35,813 bases of DNA from DATCLS01 sp036563805 (lineage in GTDB: Bacteria > Actinomycetota > Acidimicrobiia > Acidimicrobiales > VFJN01). Numbering within the stretch: position 1 is the first letter of the stretch; every line of letters starts with the position of its first letter. The position numbers and the translations under genes were made by a program. The stretch covers positions 1-35,813 of the forward strand of contig DATCLS010000041.1 in the NCBI GenBank assembly GCA_036563805.1, written 5' to 3'. The notes beneath the pieces were generated by a model, which worked only from the letters and a program-made list of their open reading frames with translations, was not told the DNA's origin and made no database searches. Of this stretch, positions 24,963 through 32,986 are shown in pieces.

Positions 24963-25996
24963 CCGAGCCGTTGTTGGAGCTGGACGACATCCGCGTCGAC
25001 TTCCGCACCCGGCACGGCGCCGTGCGGGCGGTCGACGGCGTGTCGCTAGCGGTGGGACGCAACGAGGCCGTCGGCCTCGTCGGGGAGTCCGGCAGCGGCA
25101 AGTCGACGCTCGGACGCGTCGCCCTCCGCCTGCAGCGGCCGACCGCCGGCCGCGTGCGCTTCGCCGGCGAGGACATCACCGCGTGGCGCGGGGCGCAGCT
25201 CCGGACCGCCCGTCGCCGGTTCCAGATGGTCCTCCAGGACCCGATCGCCTCCCTCGACCCCCGGATGACGGTGGGCGCCATCGTCGGCGAGCCGCTCCAC
25301 GCCCTCTTCGGCGTCCGGGGCGCCGCGCAGCGCGCCCGGGTCGCAGCGGCCCTCGACCGGGTCCACCTCCCGGCCCACCTGGCCGCGCGGTACCCGCACG
25401 AGCTGTCGGGCGGCCAGGCGCAGCGCGTGAGCATCGCCCGCGCCCTCGTCGTCGAGCCCGACCTCGTCGTCGCCGACGAGCCGGTGTCGTCGCTCGACGC
25501 CTCCGTCGCCGCCCAGATCCTGGCCCTCCTGGCCGAGCTCAAGGCGGAGCAGGGCCTTGCCTACCTCGTGATCTCCCACGACCTCTCGCTCGTGCGCCAC
25601 CTGTGCGAGCGGGTGGCGGTGATGTATCTCGGCCGCATCGTCGAGGAGGGGCCGGCCGAGCAGGTCTTCCGCTCGCCGCGCCACCCCTACACGGCGGCGC
25701 TGCTCTCGGCCACGCCCGGCGCCCGCGGCGCGGACGGCGCCCGGCGCACGCGGATCGTCCTGTCGGGCGACCTTCCCGATCCGACGGCCGTGCCGAGCGG
25801 CTGCCGCTTCCGGACGCGCTGCCCGATCGGGCCCGTGGCGGACCCGTCGCGCCGCCGCTGCGTCGAGGTCGATCCCGTGCTGCGGCCGTCGCCCCGCGAC
25901 CGGGTCGCCGCCTGTCACCACGCCGCCTGCCACCACACCGACGACGTCGGGCGGCTGGTGGACCCCGAACCGCGGAACGTGCAGGAGGAGTCGTGA
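24959..25996 (+). CDS. ABC transporter ATPase, OppF/DppF type
   Basis: A 345-residue second nucleotide-binding subunit. Walker A is GESGSGKS, the Q-loop LQDPIASLDP, the signature LSGGQAQR, Walker B LVVADEPVSSLD and the switch His in VISHDLSLV. The C-terminal extension contains HPYTAALL and Cys residues (GCRFRTRCP and a later Cys). Two HH pairs near the end (ACHHAACHH) are unusual and may bind metal or be incidental. The ATG overlaps the OppD stop (ATGA). Its own stop overlaps the GTG of the SDR gene. Confidence 0.92.
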   Translation: MTEPLLELDDIRVDFRTRHGAVRAVDGVSLAVGRNEAVGLVGESGSGKSTLGRVALRLQRPTAGRVRFAGEDITAWRGAQLRTARRRFQMVLQDPIASLDPRMTVGAIVGEPLHALFGVRGAAQRARVAAALDRVHLPAHLAARYPHELSGGQAQRVSIARALVVEPDLVVADEPVSSLDASVAAQILALLAELKAEQGLAYLVISHDLSLVRHLCERVAVMYLGRIVEEGPAEQVFRSPRHPYTAALLSATPGARGADGARRTRIVLSGDLPDPTAVPSGCRFRTRCPIGPVADPSRRRCVEVDPVLRPSPRDRVAACHHAACHHTDDVGRLVDPEPRNVQEES

Positions 25997-26763
25997 CCGG
26001 GAAGCTCGAAGGTCGGGTGGCGCTCATCAGCGGCATCGCGTCCGGGCTCGGCCGGGCGGGAGCGCGGCTGTTCGCCGCCGAGGGGGCCGCGGTGGTCGGC
26101 CTCGACGTCGACGCCGACGGCGCCAGCAGGACCGTCGCCGAGATCGTCGACGCCGGGGGGACGGGGGCGCACGTCCAGGGGGACGCCGCGCAGGCCGCGG
26201 ACGTGCAGCGGGCGGTGCGCGAGGCCGTGGCGCGCTACGGCAAGCTGGACCTGCTGTGGGCGAACGCCGGGATCGGCGTGTTCAAGGACGTCGTCGACAC
26301 GACGGAGTCCGAGTGGGACCGCATCGTCGGCGTGAACCTGAAGGGCGCCTACCTGATGGCCCACTTCGGGATCCCCGAGCTCCGCCGGGCGGGTGGCGGC
26401 ACCATGGTGCTCACGGCCTCGACGAGCGCGGTGGTGGGCTCGCCCCGCTGGGCCGCCTACTGCGCCACCAAGGGCGGAATGCTCATGCTCTGCCGGGCGA
26501 TGGCGCTCGACCACGCCACCGAGGGCATCCGGATCAACTGCGTGTGCCCGGGCTCGATCGACACGCCGCTGCTCGAGCAGGACATGCGGTCGCGCGGCGT
26601 GCCCATCGCCGAGGCGATCGAGCAGGATCGCCGCGCCCACCCGATGGGCCGGGTCGGCCGCCCCGACGAGGTGGCCCGGGCGGCGCTGTTCCTGTCGTGC
26701 GACGACTCGAGCTTCACGACCGGGAGCGCGCTCTTCGTCGACGGGGGCTACGCGGCGCAGTGA
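25993..26763 (+). CDS. SDR-family oxidoreductase in the transporter operon
   Basis: A 256-residue SDR with an ISGIASGLG Rossmann motif (12-20), D38 after beta-2 (GLDVD) indicating NAD(H), NAG, catalytic S143, Y156 and K160 (YCATKGG) and the C-terminal FTTGSALFVDGG. The GTG start overlaps the OppF stop and has GGAGGAG just upstream. Being co-transcribed with the importer, it probably oxidises the imported compound or its aglycone or sugar acid; which one cannot be told. The VOC gene follows 16 bp on. Confidence 0.88.
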   Translation: MTGKLEGRVALISGIASGLGRAGARLFAAEGAAVVGLDVDADGASRTVAEIVDAGGTGAHVQGDAAQAADVQRAVREAVARYGKLDLLWANAGIGVFKDVVDTTESEWDRIVGVNLKGAYLMAHFGIPELRRAGGGTMVLTASTSAVVGSPRWAAYCATKGGMLMLCRAMALDHATEGIRINCVCPGSIDTPLLEQDMRSRGVPIAEAIEQDRRAHPMGRVGRPDEVARAALFLSCDDSSFTTGSALFVDGGYAAQ

Positions 26764-26779
26764 GGGAGGGAGACACGCC

Positions 26780-27283
26780 ATGACGCAGTCGGGATCCGAC
26801 GCGGCCGACACCCCGATCGCCGGCGTCGCCCACGTGGGCTTCACCGTCTCGGACGTCGAGGCGGAGGCCGCGTTCTACGGCGCCCTGCTCGGCTGCACCC
26901 CTGAGGTGCGGGCCGTCTACGACAGGCCGTACACCGCCGCCCAGGTCGGCTACGAGGGAGCACGGCTCGACATCGCCATCTTCCGCCTGCCCGGCAGCGA
27001 CGTGCGGCTGGAGCTGATCCAGTACCTGCACCCCGTCGGGCGCCCGGTCGACATCGAGACGAAGAACCCGGGCACCGGCCACCTGTGCCTGCTCACCGAC
27101 GACATCGAGGACGCGATGGCGCGGGCGATCGCCCGGGGCGCGACGGCCCGCAGCGACGGGCCGGTGACGATCACCGCCGGCCCCAACGCGGGGCGCCGGG
27201 TGTGCTACTTGCGCGACCCGGAGGGCATCACCATCGAGCTGCTGGAGCCCCGCCGGCGGGAGCCGCCGGCCGGCCTGGCATGA
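26780..27283 (+). CDS. VOC-family (glyoxalase-fold) protein
   Basis: A 167-residue vicinal-oxygen-chelate protein with two beta-alpha-beta-beta-beta modules. Candidate metal ligands are H in GVAHVGFTVSD, E in RLELIQYL, H in GTGHLCLL and E in GITIELLEP, the four-residue pattern of metal-binding members such as lactoylglutathione lyase and methylmalonyl-CoA epimerase. The exact reaction is not assignable. The ATG at 26780 has GGGAGGGAG upstream, and the gene overlaps the next by four bases. Confidence 0.85.
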   Translation: MTQSGSDAADTPIAGVAHVGFTVSDVEAEAAFYGALLGCTPEVRAVYDRPYTAAQVGYEGARLDIAIFRLPGSDVRLELIQYLHPVGRPVDIETKNPGTGHLCLLTDDIEDAMARAIARGATARSDGPVTITAGPNAGRRVCYLRDPEGITIELLEPRRREPPAGLA

Positions 27284-28110
27284 CCGATCTGCGGCCGATC
27301 GTGGCCGACCTGGCGGACGAGCACGCCGACCTCGATGCCGTCGTCGCGGCGCTGCCCCCCGAGGCCTGGGCCCGACCCACGCCCGCCGAGGGATGGAGCA
27401 TCGGCGACCAGATCAGCCACCTGGCCTACTTCGACGAGCGGGCCGTCGCGGCGCTGACCGAGCCCGACGCCTTCCGCGCCCACGTCGCGGCCGTCCACGC
27501 CGCGCCGGGCGATCACGCGGACGCCGACGTCGAGCGGGGGCGGTCGCTGACCGCCGCGGAGCTGCTCTCGTGGTGGCGCGCCGCCCGGCGGCGCCTCGTG
27601 GAGGCGCTGTCCGGCCCCATGCCGGCGCGGGTGCCCTGGTACGGGCCCGACATGAGCGTCGCCAGCCTGGTGTCCGCCCGCCTGATGGAGACGTGGGCGC
27701 ACGGCCAGGACATCGTCGATGCGCTCGGCGCGACGCGGGCCCCGACTGCGCGCCTCCGCCACGTCTGCCGCCTCGGCCTCCGGGCCCTGCCGTTCAGCTT
27801 CGCGAACCGTGGCCTGCCCGTCCCCGAGGGGGCGGTGCGCGCCGAGCTGGAGGCGCCCGACGGGTCGACCTGGCGCTTCGGCGACCCGGACGCCGCCGAC
27901 GTGGTGTCCGGGCCGGCCGTCGAGCTCGCCCTGCTCGTGACCCAGCGCCGCCACCGGGACGACACCTCGCTGCGGGCCGAGGGTCCGGTGGCGGACGCCT
28001 GGCTCTCGGTCGCCCAGGCGTTCGCCGGCCCACCCGGGCCCGGCCGCGCCCCGACCCACCGGACCCGCTCCGACGAAGGGACCGCACCATGCGACTCTCC
28101 ACCCAGCTGA
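27280..28110 (+). CDS. TIGR03084-type DinB/maleylpyruvate-isomerase-fold protein
   Basis: A 276-residue protein of the DinB-like four-helix-bundle superfamily, matching the actinobacterial TIGR03084 metal-binding group: LRPIVADLADEHADLDAVV, ARPTPAEGWSIGDQISHLAYFDERAV (shown in part) and RLMETWAHGQDIVDALG. Histidines in SHLAYFD and WAHGQD are probable metal ligands. Related maleylpyruvate isomerases use mycothiol, but no such activity can be claimed here. The C-terminal 30 residues are disordered (GPGRAPTHRTRS). It starts in an ATGA overlap with the VOC gene and overlaps the next gene by 22 bases. Confidence 0.82.
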   Translation: MTDLRPIVADLADEHADLDAVVAALPPEAWARPTPAEGWSIGDQISHLAYFDERAVAALTEPDAFRAHVAAVHAAPGDHADADVERGRSLTAAELLSWWRAARRRLVEALSGPMPARVPWYGPDMSVASLVSARLMETWAHGQDIVDALGATRAPTARLRHVCRLGLRALPFSFANRGLPVPEGAVRAELEAPDGSTWRFGDPDAADVVSGPAVELALLVTQRRHRDDTSLRAEGPVADAWLSVAQAFAGPPGPGRAPTHRTRSDEGTAPCDSPPS

Positions 28111-29129
28111 GCTACCAGGGAGGCTTCCAGGAGGCGGCGCGCACCGTCGTCGAGCTCGAACGGGTCGGGCTCGACGTCGTGTGGGTGGCCGAGGCCTACG
28201 GCTTCGACGCCGTGAGCCTCATGGGCTACCTGGCCGCTCTGACCGAGCGCGTGGAGATCGGCTCGGGCATCCTGCCGATCTACACCCGGACGCCGACGCT
28301 GCTGGCTATGAGCGCCGCCGGCGTCGACGCCCTGTCCGACGGTCGCTGCATCCTGGGCATCGGGGCCTCCGGCCCCCAGGTCGTCGAGGGCTGGCACGGC
28401 GTGCCCTACGACCGGCCCCTGGCCCGCACCCGCGAGATCATCGACATCTGCCGGCGGGTGTGGGAACGCGAGGCGCCGCTCACCAACCCGGGGCCGCGGT
28501 ACCCGCTGCCGCTCCCGGAGGGGCAGGGAACCGGCTTGGGCAAGCCGCTCAAGATCATCGCCCACCCGGTCCGTCCCCGCATCCCGGTGTACGTCGCCGC
28601 GCTCGGGGCCAAGAACGTGGCGCTCACCGCCGAGGTGGCCGACGGCTGGCTGCCTTTGTTCTTCCTGCCCGAGCGGGCGAAGGAGGTGTTCGGTCCCGCG
28701 CTGGCGGAGGGAGCCGCCCGGCGGCCCGACGACCTCGGGCCGCTCGAGATCTGCGCCGGAGGCGTCGCCTTCATCGGCGACGCGGACGCGGCGCTGAAGG
28801 TCCTCGACACCCATGCCCGGCCGATGATGGCGCTCTACATCGGCGGGATGGGCGCCAAGGGTCGGAACTTCTACAACGATCTGGTCCGCCGCTACGGCTA
28901 CGAGGCGGAGGCGGCCGAGATCCAGGACCTGTACCTGAGCGGCCACAAGCGCGAGGCCGCGGCCCGGGTCCCCGAGGAGCTGCTCCAGCTCACGAACCTG
29001 TGCGGCCCGCCCGACTTCGTGCGGGACCGCATCGCCGCCTTCCGCGAGGCCGGCGTGACCCTGCTGAACGTGCTGCCCGCCGGCCCGGACCCCGTGGGAA
29101 CCGTGGCCCAGCTCAAGGACTGGCTGTGA
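28089..29129 (+). CDS. F420-dependent LLM-class oxidoreductase, Rv3520c-like
   Basis: A 346-residue luciferase-like monooxygenase-fold enzyme. It matches the Rv3520c group closely: VWVAEAYGFDAVS, GSGILPIYTRTPTLLAMSA, GIGASGPQVVEGWHGVPYD, LARTREIIDICR, GLGKPLKIIAHP, VALTAEVADGWLPLFF and FVRDRIAAFREAGVTLLNV. These proteins transfer hydride from reduced coenzyme F420; the substrate is unknown. ATG 28089 has GAAGGGA upstream. It closes the operon that starts at the permeases. Its end overlaps the convergent TetR gene by 17 bases. Confidence 0.88.
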   Translation: MRLSTQLSYQGGFQEAARTVVELERVGLDVVWVAEAYGFDAVSLMGYLAALTERVEIGSGILPIYTRTPTLLAMSAAGVDALSDGRCILGIGASGPQVVEGWHGVPYDRPLARTREIIDICRRVWEREAPLTNPGPRYPLPLPEGQGTGLGKPLKIIAHPVRPRIPVYVAALGAKNVALTAEVADGWLPLFFLPERAKEVFGPALAEGAARRPDDLGPLEICAGGVAFIGDADAALKVLDTHARPMMALYIGGMGAKGRNFYNDLVRRYGYEAEAAEIQDLYLSGHKREAAARVPEELLQLTNLCGPPDFVRDRIAAFREAGVTLLNVLPAGPDPVGTVAQLKDWL

Positions 29130-29733
29130 CGGGGCGGCCGTCCCGGCTCAGGGCGATGAGCGCGTCGGCGAGCAGCTCGGTCTGGCGCTCGCAGGCCGCT
29201 TCGTCGCGGGACTCCGCGTACTCCAGCACGAGGCCGTCGCAGCGGTGGATGAGGAAGCGGGCGAGCTCGTCGACCGGCGTCGCCGGCGCCCGCCCGTCGG
29301 CCTCGGCCGCCGCCGAGAGCAGGGCGCGGACCAGGTGGCCGCCGTGCGGGTCGTTGGCGTCGGCGTAGAGGTTTCGCCCCGGCTCATGCCGGCGAATCGC
29401 CCACATGAGCAGCTCCATCATCGCCAAATGGACCCCGAGGTTGTCGCGGATCCAGCGCCAGTAGGCGGCGACGACCGCTCGGATGGTCGGCTCGAGCCCT
29501 TGCTGCGGATCGATGCCGGCGAACGCGTCCTCCATGGTGGCGATGCCGCGCTCGAGCACGAGGCGCATGAGCTCGTCCTTGCCCCGAAAGCAGTGGTTCA
29601 GCGATCCGAGCGTCGCGTCGGCGCGTTCGGCGATACGGCGGGTCGTCGCCCGCGCCAGTCCTTCGGTCGCGATGACCTCGATGGCGGCATCGATGATCTG
29701 CCGTCGTCGGACGTCAGCCGAGAGGTACGCCAC
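29113..29733 (-). CDS. TetR-family transcriptional regulator
   Basis: A 206-residue repressor. The N-terminal helix-turn-helix contains RRRQIIDAAIEVIATEGL, ATTRRIAERADATLGSLNHCF and GKDELMRLVLERG. The C-terminal ligand-binding half is helical (WRWIRDNLGVHLAMMELLMWAIRR). I choose GTG 29733 because GGAG lies six bases upstream and homologues start with this YLSADVRRRQ segment. ATG 29814, one base from the palindrome, would add 27 Pro-rich residues. It is divergent from the amidase operon, which it probably controls together with itself. Confidence 0.85.
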   Translation of the reverse strand: MAYLSADVRRRQIIDAAIEVIATEGLARATTRRIAERADATLGSLNHCFRGKDELMRLVLERGIATMEDAFAGIDPQQGLEPTIRAVVAAYWRWIRDNLGVHLAMMELLMWAIRRHEPGRNLYADANDPHGGHLVRALLSAAAEADGRAPATPVDELARFLIHRCDGLVLEYAESRDEAACERQTELLADALIALSRDGRPVTASP

Positions 29734-29815
29734 GGGGTTCTCCAGGGTGATCCGGGTGAGGGGATGCGGAAAAACCGTAGGGGAAGCGGACGGTTGATCC
29801 GGTCCCCGAGACATG

Positions 29816-29835
29816 ATTAGATCAAGCGATCTAAT
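29816..29835. promoter_or_regulatory. 20-bp palindrome, probable TetR operator
   Basis: ATTAGATC (29816-29823) and GATCTAAT (29828-29835) are exact inverted repeats around AAGC. The site lies between the divergent TetR and amidase genes, 40 bases before GTG 29875, and is strikingly A+T-rich for this DNA. A 20-bp palindrome with 8-bp arms is typical of TetR operators. It probably overlaps both promoters. Confidence 0.7.
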
Positions 29836-29874
29836 TGGGTGGCAAGCGCTGCCGAGTCGAGGAAGGGTCCATCG

Positions 29875-31332
29875 GTGACAGAGCTCGCGTTCAAGTCCGC
29901 AACGGAACTCGCCGCTGCGATCCGTGCGAAGGAGATCTCCAGCCGGGAGCTCCTCGACCTGTACCTGGCACGGGTCGAGACGCACAATCCCAAGGTCAAC
30001 GCCGTCGTCACGGTGGGCGAGGAGGGCGCCCGGCAGCGGGCCCGCGAGGCCGACGACGCCCTGGCCCGGGGCGAGGTGTGGGGGCCGCTGCACGGCCTGC
30101 CCATGACGCTCAAGGACGCGTTCGAGACGGCCGGGATGCGGACGACCGGGGGCACGCCGGAGTACAGCGACCACGTCCCGACCGTCGACGCCGACGTGAC
30201 GGCGCGCGTGCGTGCCGCCGGCGCCGTGATCTTCGGGAAGACGAACATGCCGGTGGGCGGCGTCGACTGGCAGTCGTTCAACCCGATCTTCGGCTGCACC
30301 AACAACCCGTGGGACCTGGGCCGGACGCCCGGTGGCTCCTCGGGCGGCTCGTCGGCCGCCCTCGCCGCCGGTCTCACCGGCTTCGAGGTGGGGAGCGACC
30401 TGGCGGGCTCGATCCGGTGGCCGTCGCACTGCTGCGGCGTGTACGGGCTGAAGACCAGCTACCGGATCATCCCGCCGCGCGGGCACGTGCCGCCGGCGCC
30501 CGGCACGCTCGCACCGATGGACCTGGCGGTCATGGGCCCGATGGGCCGATCCGCGGACGACCTCGACCTCGGGCTCGACGTCCTGGCGGGGCCCGACCCG
30601 GTCCGGGCGGCGGCGTGGCGCCTCGAGCTCCCGGCGCCCCGCACGACCAGCCTGCGCGAGGCCCGCGTCGCCGTGTGGCTCAACGACGACTTCTGCCCGG
30701 TCGACGACGAGGTGGTGGGGGTGCTGCAGGGCGCCGTGGAGGCGGTCCGCTCCGCCGGCGCCCATGTCGACGAGTCGGCCCGCCCCGTCGACATGGGCGA
30801 GGCCGTCCAGCTCTATTACGGGCTCCTCATGGCGCTGGGCGGGGCGATGAGCGGCGACGAGGAGTTCGCCGCGATGGTCGAGCTGGCGGCGACGGCTCCG
30901 GACGACGACATGAGCGACCCGGTGGTGATGGCCCGCGGCATCACCCAGCGGGTGCGCGACTGGCAGCAGCTCAACGAGCAGCGCGAGCAGGTGCGGGCCC
31001 GGTGGGCGACCTTCTTCGAGAACTTCGACGTGCTCCTGTGCCCGGTGGCGCCGACACCGGCCTTCCCCCACGATCACAACCCCGACGAGAGCGCACGCCG
31101 CATCGTCGTGAACGGGGAGGAGCGGCCGTACGTCGACACGGTCGTCCCGTGGGCGGGCCTGCTCACGATGCCGTACCTGCCGTCCGTGATGGCGCCGGTC
31201 GGCTTCACGCCGGGCGGGCTCCCCGTCGGCATCCAGGTCGTCGCGCCGTACCTGCACGACCGCACGGCGATCCACTTCGCTCGCCAGCTGGCCGACGTCG
31301 TGGGCGGGTTCGTCCCGCCGCCGGGCTACTGA
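29875..31332 (+). CDS. amidase (amidase signature family)
   Basis: A 485-residue amidase-signature hydrolase, which cleaves amides to acid plus amine or ammonia. The catalytic triad is K80 (PMTLKDAF), the cis-Ser S156 (TPGGSSGGSSAA) and the nucleophile S179 (GSDLAGSIRWPS). LAGS replaces the commoner TGGS/GGS. The active-site region continues with GVYGLK and ends with MAPVGFTPGGLPVGIQVVAP (shown in part). It has no signal peptide. I chose GTG 29875 with GAGGAAGGG upstream; GTG 29839 adds 12 residues. The stop shares a base with the ATG of the acyl-CoA ligase, so the two are translationally coupled. With the ligase and amine oxidase downstream, it fits the first step of amide catabolism. Confidence 0.87.
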   Translation: MTELAFKSATELAAAIRAKEISSRELLDLYLARVETHNPKVNAVVTVGEEGARQRAREADDALARGEVWGPLHGLPMTLKDAFETAGMRTTGGTPEYSDHVPTVDADVTARVRAAGAVIFGKTNMPVGGVDWQSFNPIFGCTNNPWDLGRTPGGSSGGSSAALAAGLTGFEVGSDLAGSIRWPSHCCGVYGLKTSYRIIPPRGHVPPAPGTLAPMDLAVMGPMGRSADDLDLGLDVLAGPDPVRAAAWRLELPAPRTTSLREARVAVWLNDDFCPVDDEVVGVLQGAVEAVRSAGAHVDESARPVDMGEAVQLYYGLLMALGGAMSGDEEFAAMVELAATAPDDDMSDPVVMARGITQRVRDWQQLNEQREQVRARWATFFENFDVLLCPVAPTPAFPHDHNPDESARRIVVNGEERPYVDTVVPWAGLLTMPYLPSVMAPVGFTPGGLPVGIQVVAPYLHDRTAIHFARQLADVVGGFVPPPGY

Positions 31333-32897
31333 TGCATCCCGGCACCTTCGCCGAGCGGACGCCCGACAAGGCGGCCGTCGTGATGGCCGACGGCCGGCGC
31401 CTCTCGTACGAAGAGCTCGAGCAGGCGTCGAACCGGCTCGCCCACCTGTTCCGGGCGTCGGGGCTCCGGCGCGGCGACCACGTCGCCCTGGTGATGGAGA
31501 ACCGGCCCGAGCTCCTGGTCGCCTTCTGGGCGGCCCAGCGGGCCGGCCTCTACTACACGCCGTGCTCGACGCTCCTCAACGAGGACGAGCTGCGGTACAT
31601 CGTCGACGACTGCGGCGCCCGGGTGCTCCTCGCCACCCCGAAGACGCTCGGCGCGGTCGAGCGCCTGGACGTCCCAGCGGTCGAGCGGCGGCTGCTGGTC
31701 GGCGCCTCAGGCGACGCCTCCCGTGATGCCTCCCCCGGCGCCGCCGTCCGGGTCTGGGAGCCGCTCGACGAGGCGTTGGCGCCCCACCCCGCCACCCCGA
31801 TCGCGGACGAGGCGGAAGGCGACGCCATGCTCTACAGCTCGGGCACCACCGGGCGACCGAAAGGGGTCAAGTCCCCGCTGCCGGACGTGCCCTACCCGAG
31901 CATTGGCATGGCCGACGACTTCGCCGAGCTGTTCGGGCTCTCGAACGAGACGGTGTTCCTCGTACCGGCGCCCCTCTACCACGCCGCCCCGCTGTTCATG
32001 GCGCTGATCGTCCACCGGCTCGGGGGCACGATCGTGCTCCAGGAGCGGTTCGACGCGGAGGACTTCCTGCGCCTCATCGAGGCGCACCGCGTCACGTTCA
32101 CCCAGGTCGTCCCGACCATGTTCGTGCGCCTGCTCGCACTGCCGCCGGCGACGCGTCAGCGGTACGACCTGTCCTCGCTGGCGGGCGCCGTCCACACTGC
32201 TGCACCGTGCCCCATCCCGGTGAAAGAGGAGATGATCCGCTGGTGGGGCCCGGTGATCCACGAGTACTACACGGGCACGGAGGGCAGCGGCTTCGTCCAC
32301 TGCACGTCGGAGGAGTGGCTGGCCCACAAGGGGACCGTCGGCCGGTCCTTGGCAGGGCCGCTCCACATCCTCGACGACGACGGCAACGAGCTCCCGCCCG
32401 GGCAGCAGGGGGTCATCTATTTCGACAACGCCGGGTTCGAATACCACGGTGACCCCGAGCGGACCGCCGCCTCCCGCGATCCCCGCGACCGGGGATGGAG
32501 CACGCTCGGCGACATCGGCTACGTCGACGAGGACGGCTTCCTGTACCTGACCGACCGCAAGGCCCACACGATCATCTCGGGCGGGGTGAACATCTATCCC
32601 CGCGAGGCGGAGGACGTCCTGATCGTCCATCCGGCGGTCGCCGACGTCGCCGTCTTCGGCATCCCGCACGAGACGATGGGGGAACAGGTTCACGCCGTCG
32701 TGCAGCCCGCCCGGGGCGTGGAGCCTTCCGACGAGCTCGGCGCCCAGCTGATCGCCTATTGCCGGGAGCGCCTCGCCCACTACAAGTGCCCGCGCTCGGT
32801 CGAGTTCCGCACCGGGTTGCCCCGCCACCCGAACGGGAAGCTCTACAAGCGGCTTCTGCGGGACGAGTATTGGCGGGGGCGGTCCCTCACGACATGA
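31332..32897 (+). CDS. AMP-forming acyl-CoA ligase
   Basis: A 521-residue ANL-superfamily acyl-CoA synthetase. The P-loop motif is YSSGTTGRPKGVK, followed by VPAPLYHAAPL, the A5 motif EYYTGTEGSG, the A7 motif WSTLGDIGYVDEDGFLYLTDR (shown in part), the hinge and A8 SGGVNIYPREAEDVL, and the catalytic Lys in PNGKLYKR. It activates a carboxylic acid with ATP and CoA; the acid released by the adjacent amidase is the natural candidate. It starts in a TGATG overlap with the amidase stop. Its own TGA overlaps the ATG of a 30-residue Cys-rich frame. The acid specificity cannot be read from the sequence. Confidence 0.9.
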   Translation: MHPGTFAERTPDKAAVVMADGRRLSYEELEQASNRLAHLFRASGLRRGDHVALVMENRPELLVAFWAAQRAGLYYTPCSTLLNEDELRYIVDDCGARVLLATPKTLGAVERLDVPAVERRLLVGASGDASRDASPGAAVRVWEPLDEALAPHPATPIADEAEGDAMLYSSGTTGRPKGVKSPLPDVPYPSIGMADDFAELFGLSNETVFLVPAPLYHAAPLFMALIVHRLGGTIVLQERFDAEDFLRLIEAHRVTFTQVVPTMFVRLLALPPATRQRYDLSSLAGAVHTAAPCPIPVKEEMIRWWGPVIHEYYTGTEGSGFVHCTSEEWLAHKGTVGRSLAGPLHILDDDGNELPPGQQGVIYFDNAGFEYHGDPERTAASRDPRDRGWSTLGDIGYVDEDGFLYLTDRKAHTIISGGVNIYPREAEDVLIVHPAVADVAVFGIPHETMGEQVHAVVQPARGVEPSDELGAQLIAYCRERLAHYKCPRSVEFRTGLPRHPNGKLYKRLLRDEYWRGRSLTT

Positions 32898-32986
32898 GCG
32901 CGCCCCGCATCGTTGGTGGGCAGACCCGCCCGACAGGCGAGATCTGCGGGGCGTGCGAGAGCTGCTGCGAGACGGAGGCACGATGA
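32894..32986 (+). CDS. 30-residue Cys-rich microprotein
   Basis: This small frame fills exactly the gap between the ligase and amine oxidase genes. Its ATG (32894) overlaps the ligase TGA as ATGA, and its TGA (32984-32986) overlaps the amine oxidase ATG, again as ATGA. The C-terminal half has four cysteines, C18-x2-C21-x2-C24-C25, among acidic residues (EICGACESCCE). The N-terminal half is Gly/Arg-rich. I know no family for it. A copper-handling peptide for the copper amine oxidase or a small zinc-binding peptide would fit; a modified-peptide precursor is less likely, with no maturase nearby. GGAGG near its end also serves as the SD of the oxidase gene. Confidence 0.6.
   Translation: MSAPRIVGGQTRPTGEICGACESCCETEAR

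Noticed and set aside
24736..25992. Long extension upstream of the third SDR
   Set aside because: It overlaps the OppF gene in another frame and is Arg/Pro-rich; the SDR begins at GTG 25993 with a good ribosome-binding site.
29839..31331. Plus-strand frame upstream of and continuous with the acyl-CoA ligase
   Set aside because: The long frame is an out-of-register reading of the amidase gene; ligase homology starts at ATG 31332.
32901..32953. Stem-loop (9-bp outer stem, 6-bp inner hairpin) between ligase and amine oxidase, as a riboswitch or terminator
   Set aside because: It lies inside the coupled Cys-rich frame, has a long loop and no T-run; G+C-rich coding DNA gives such pairings easily.
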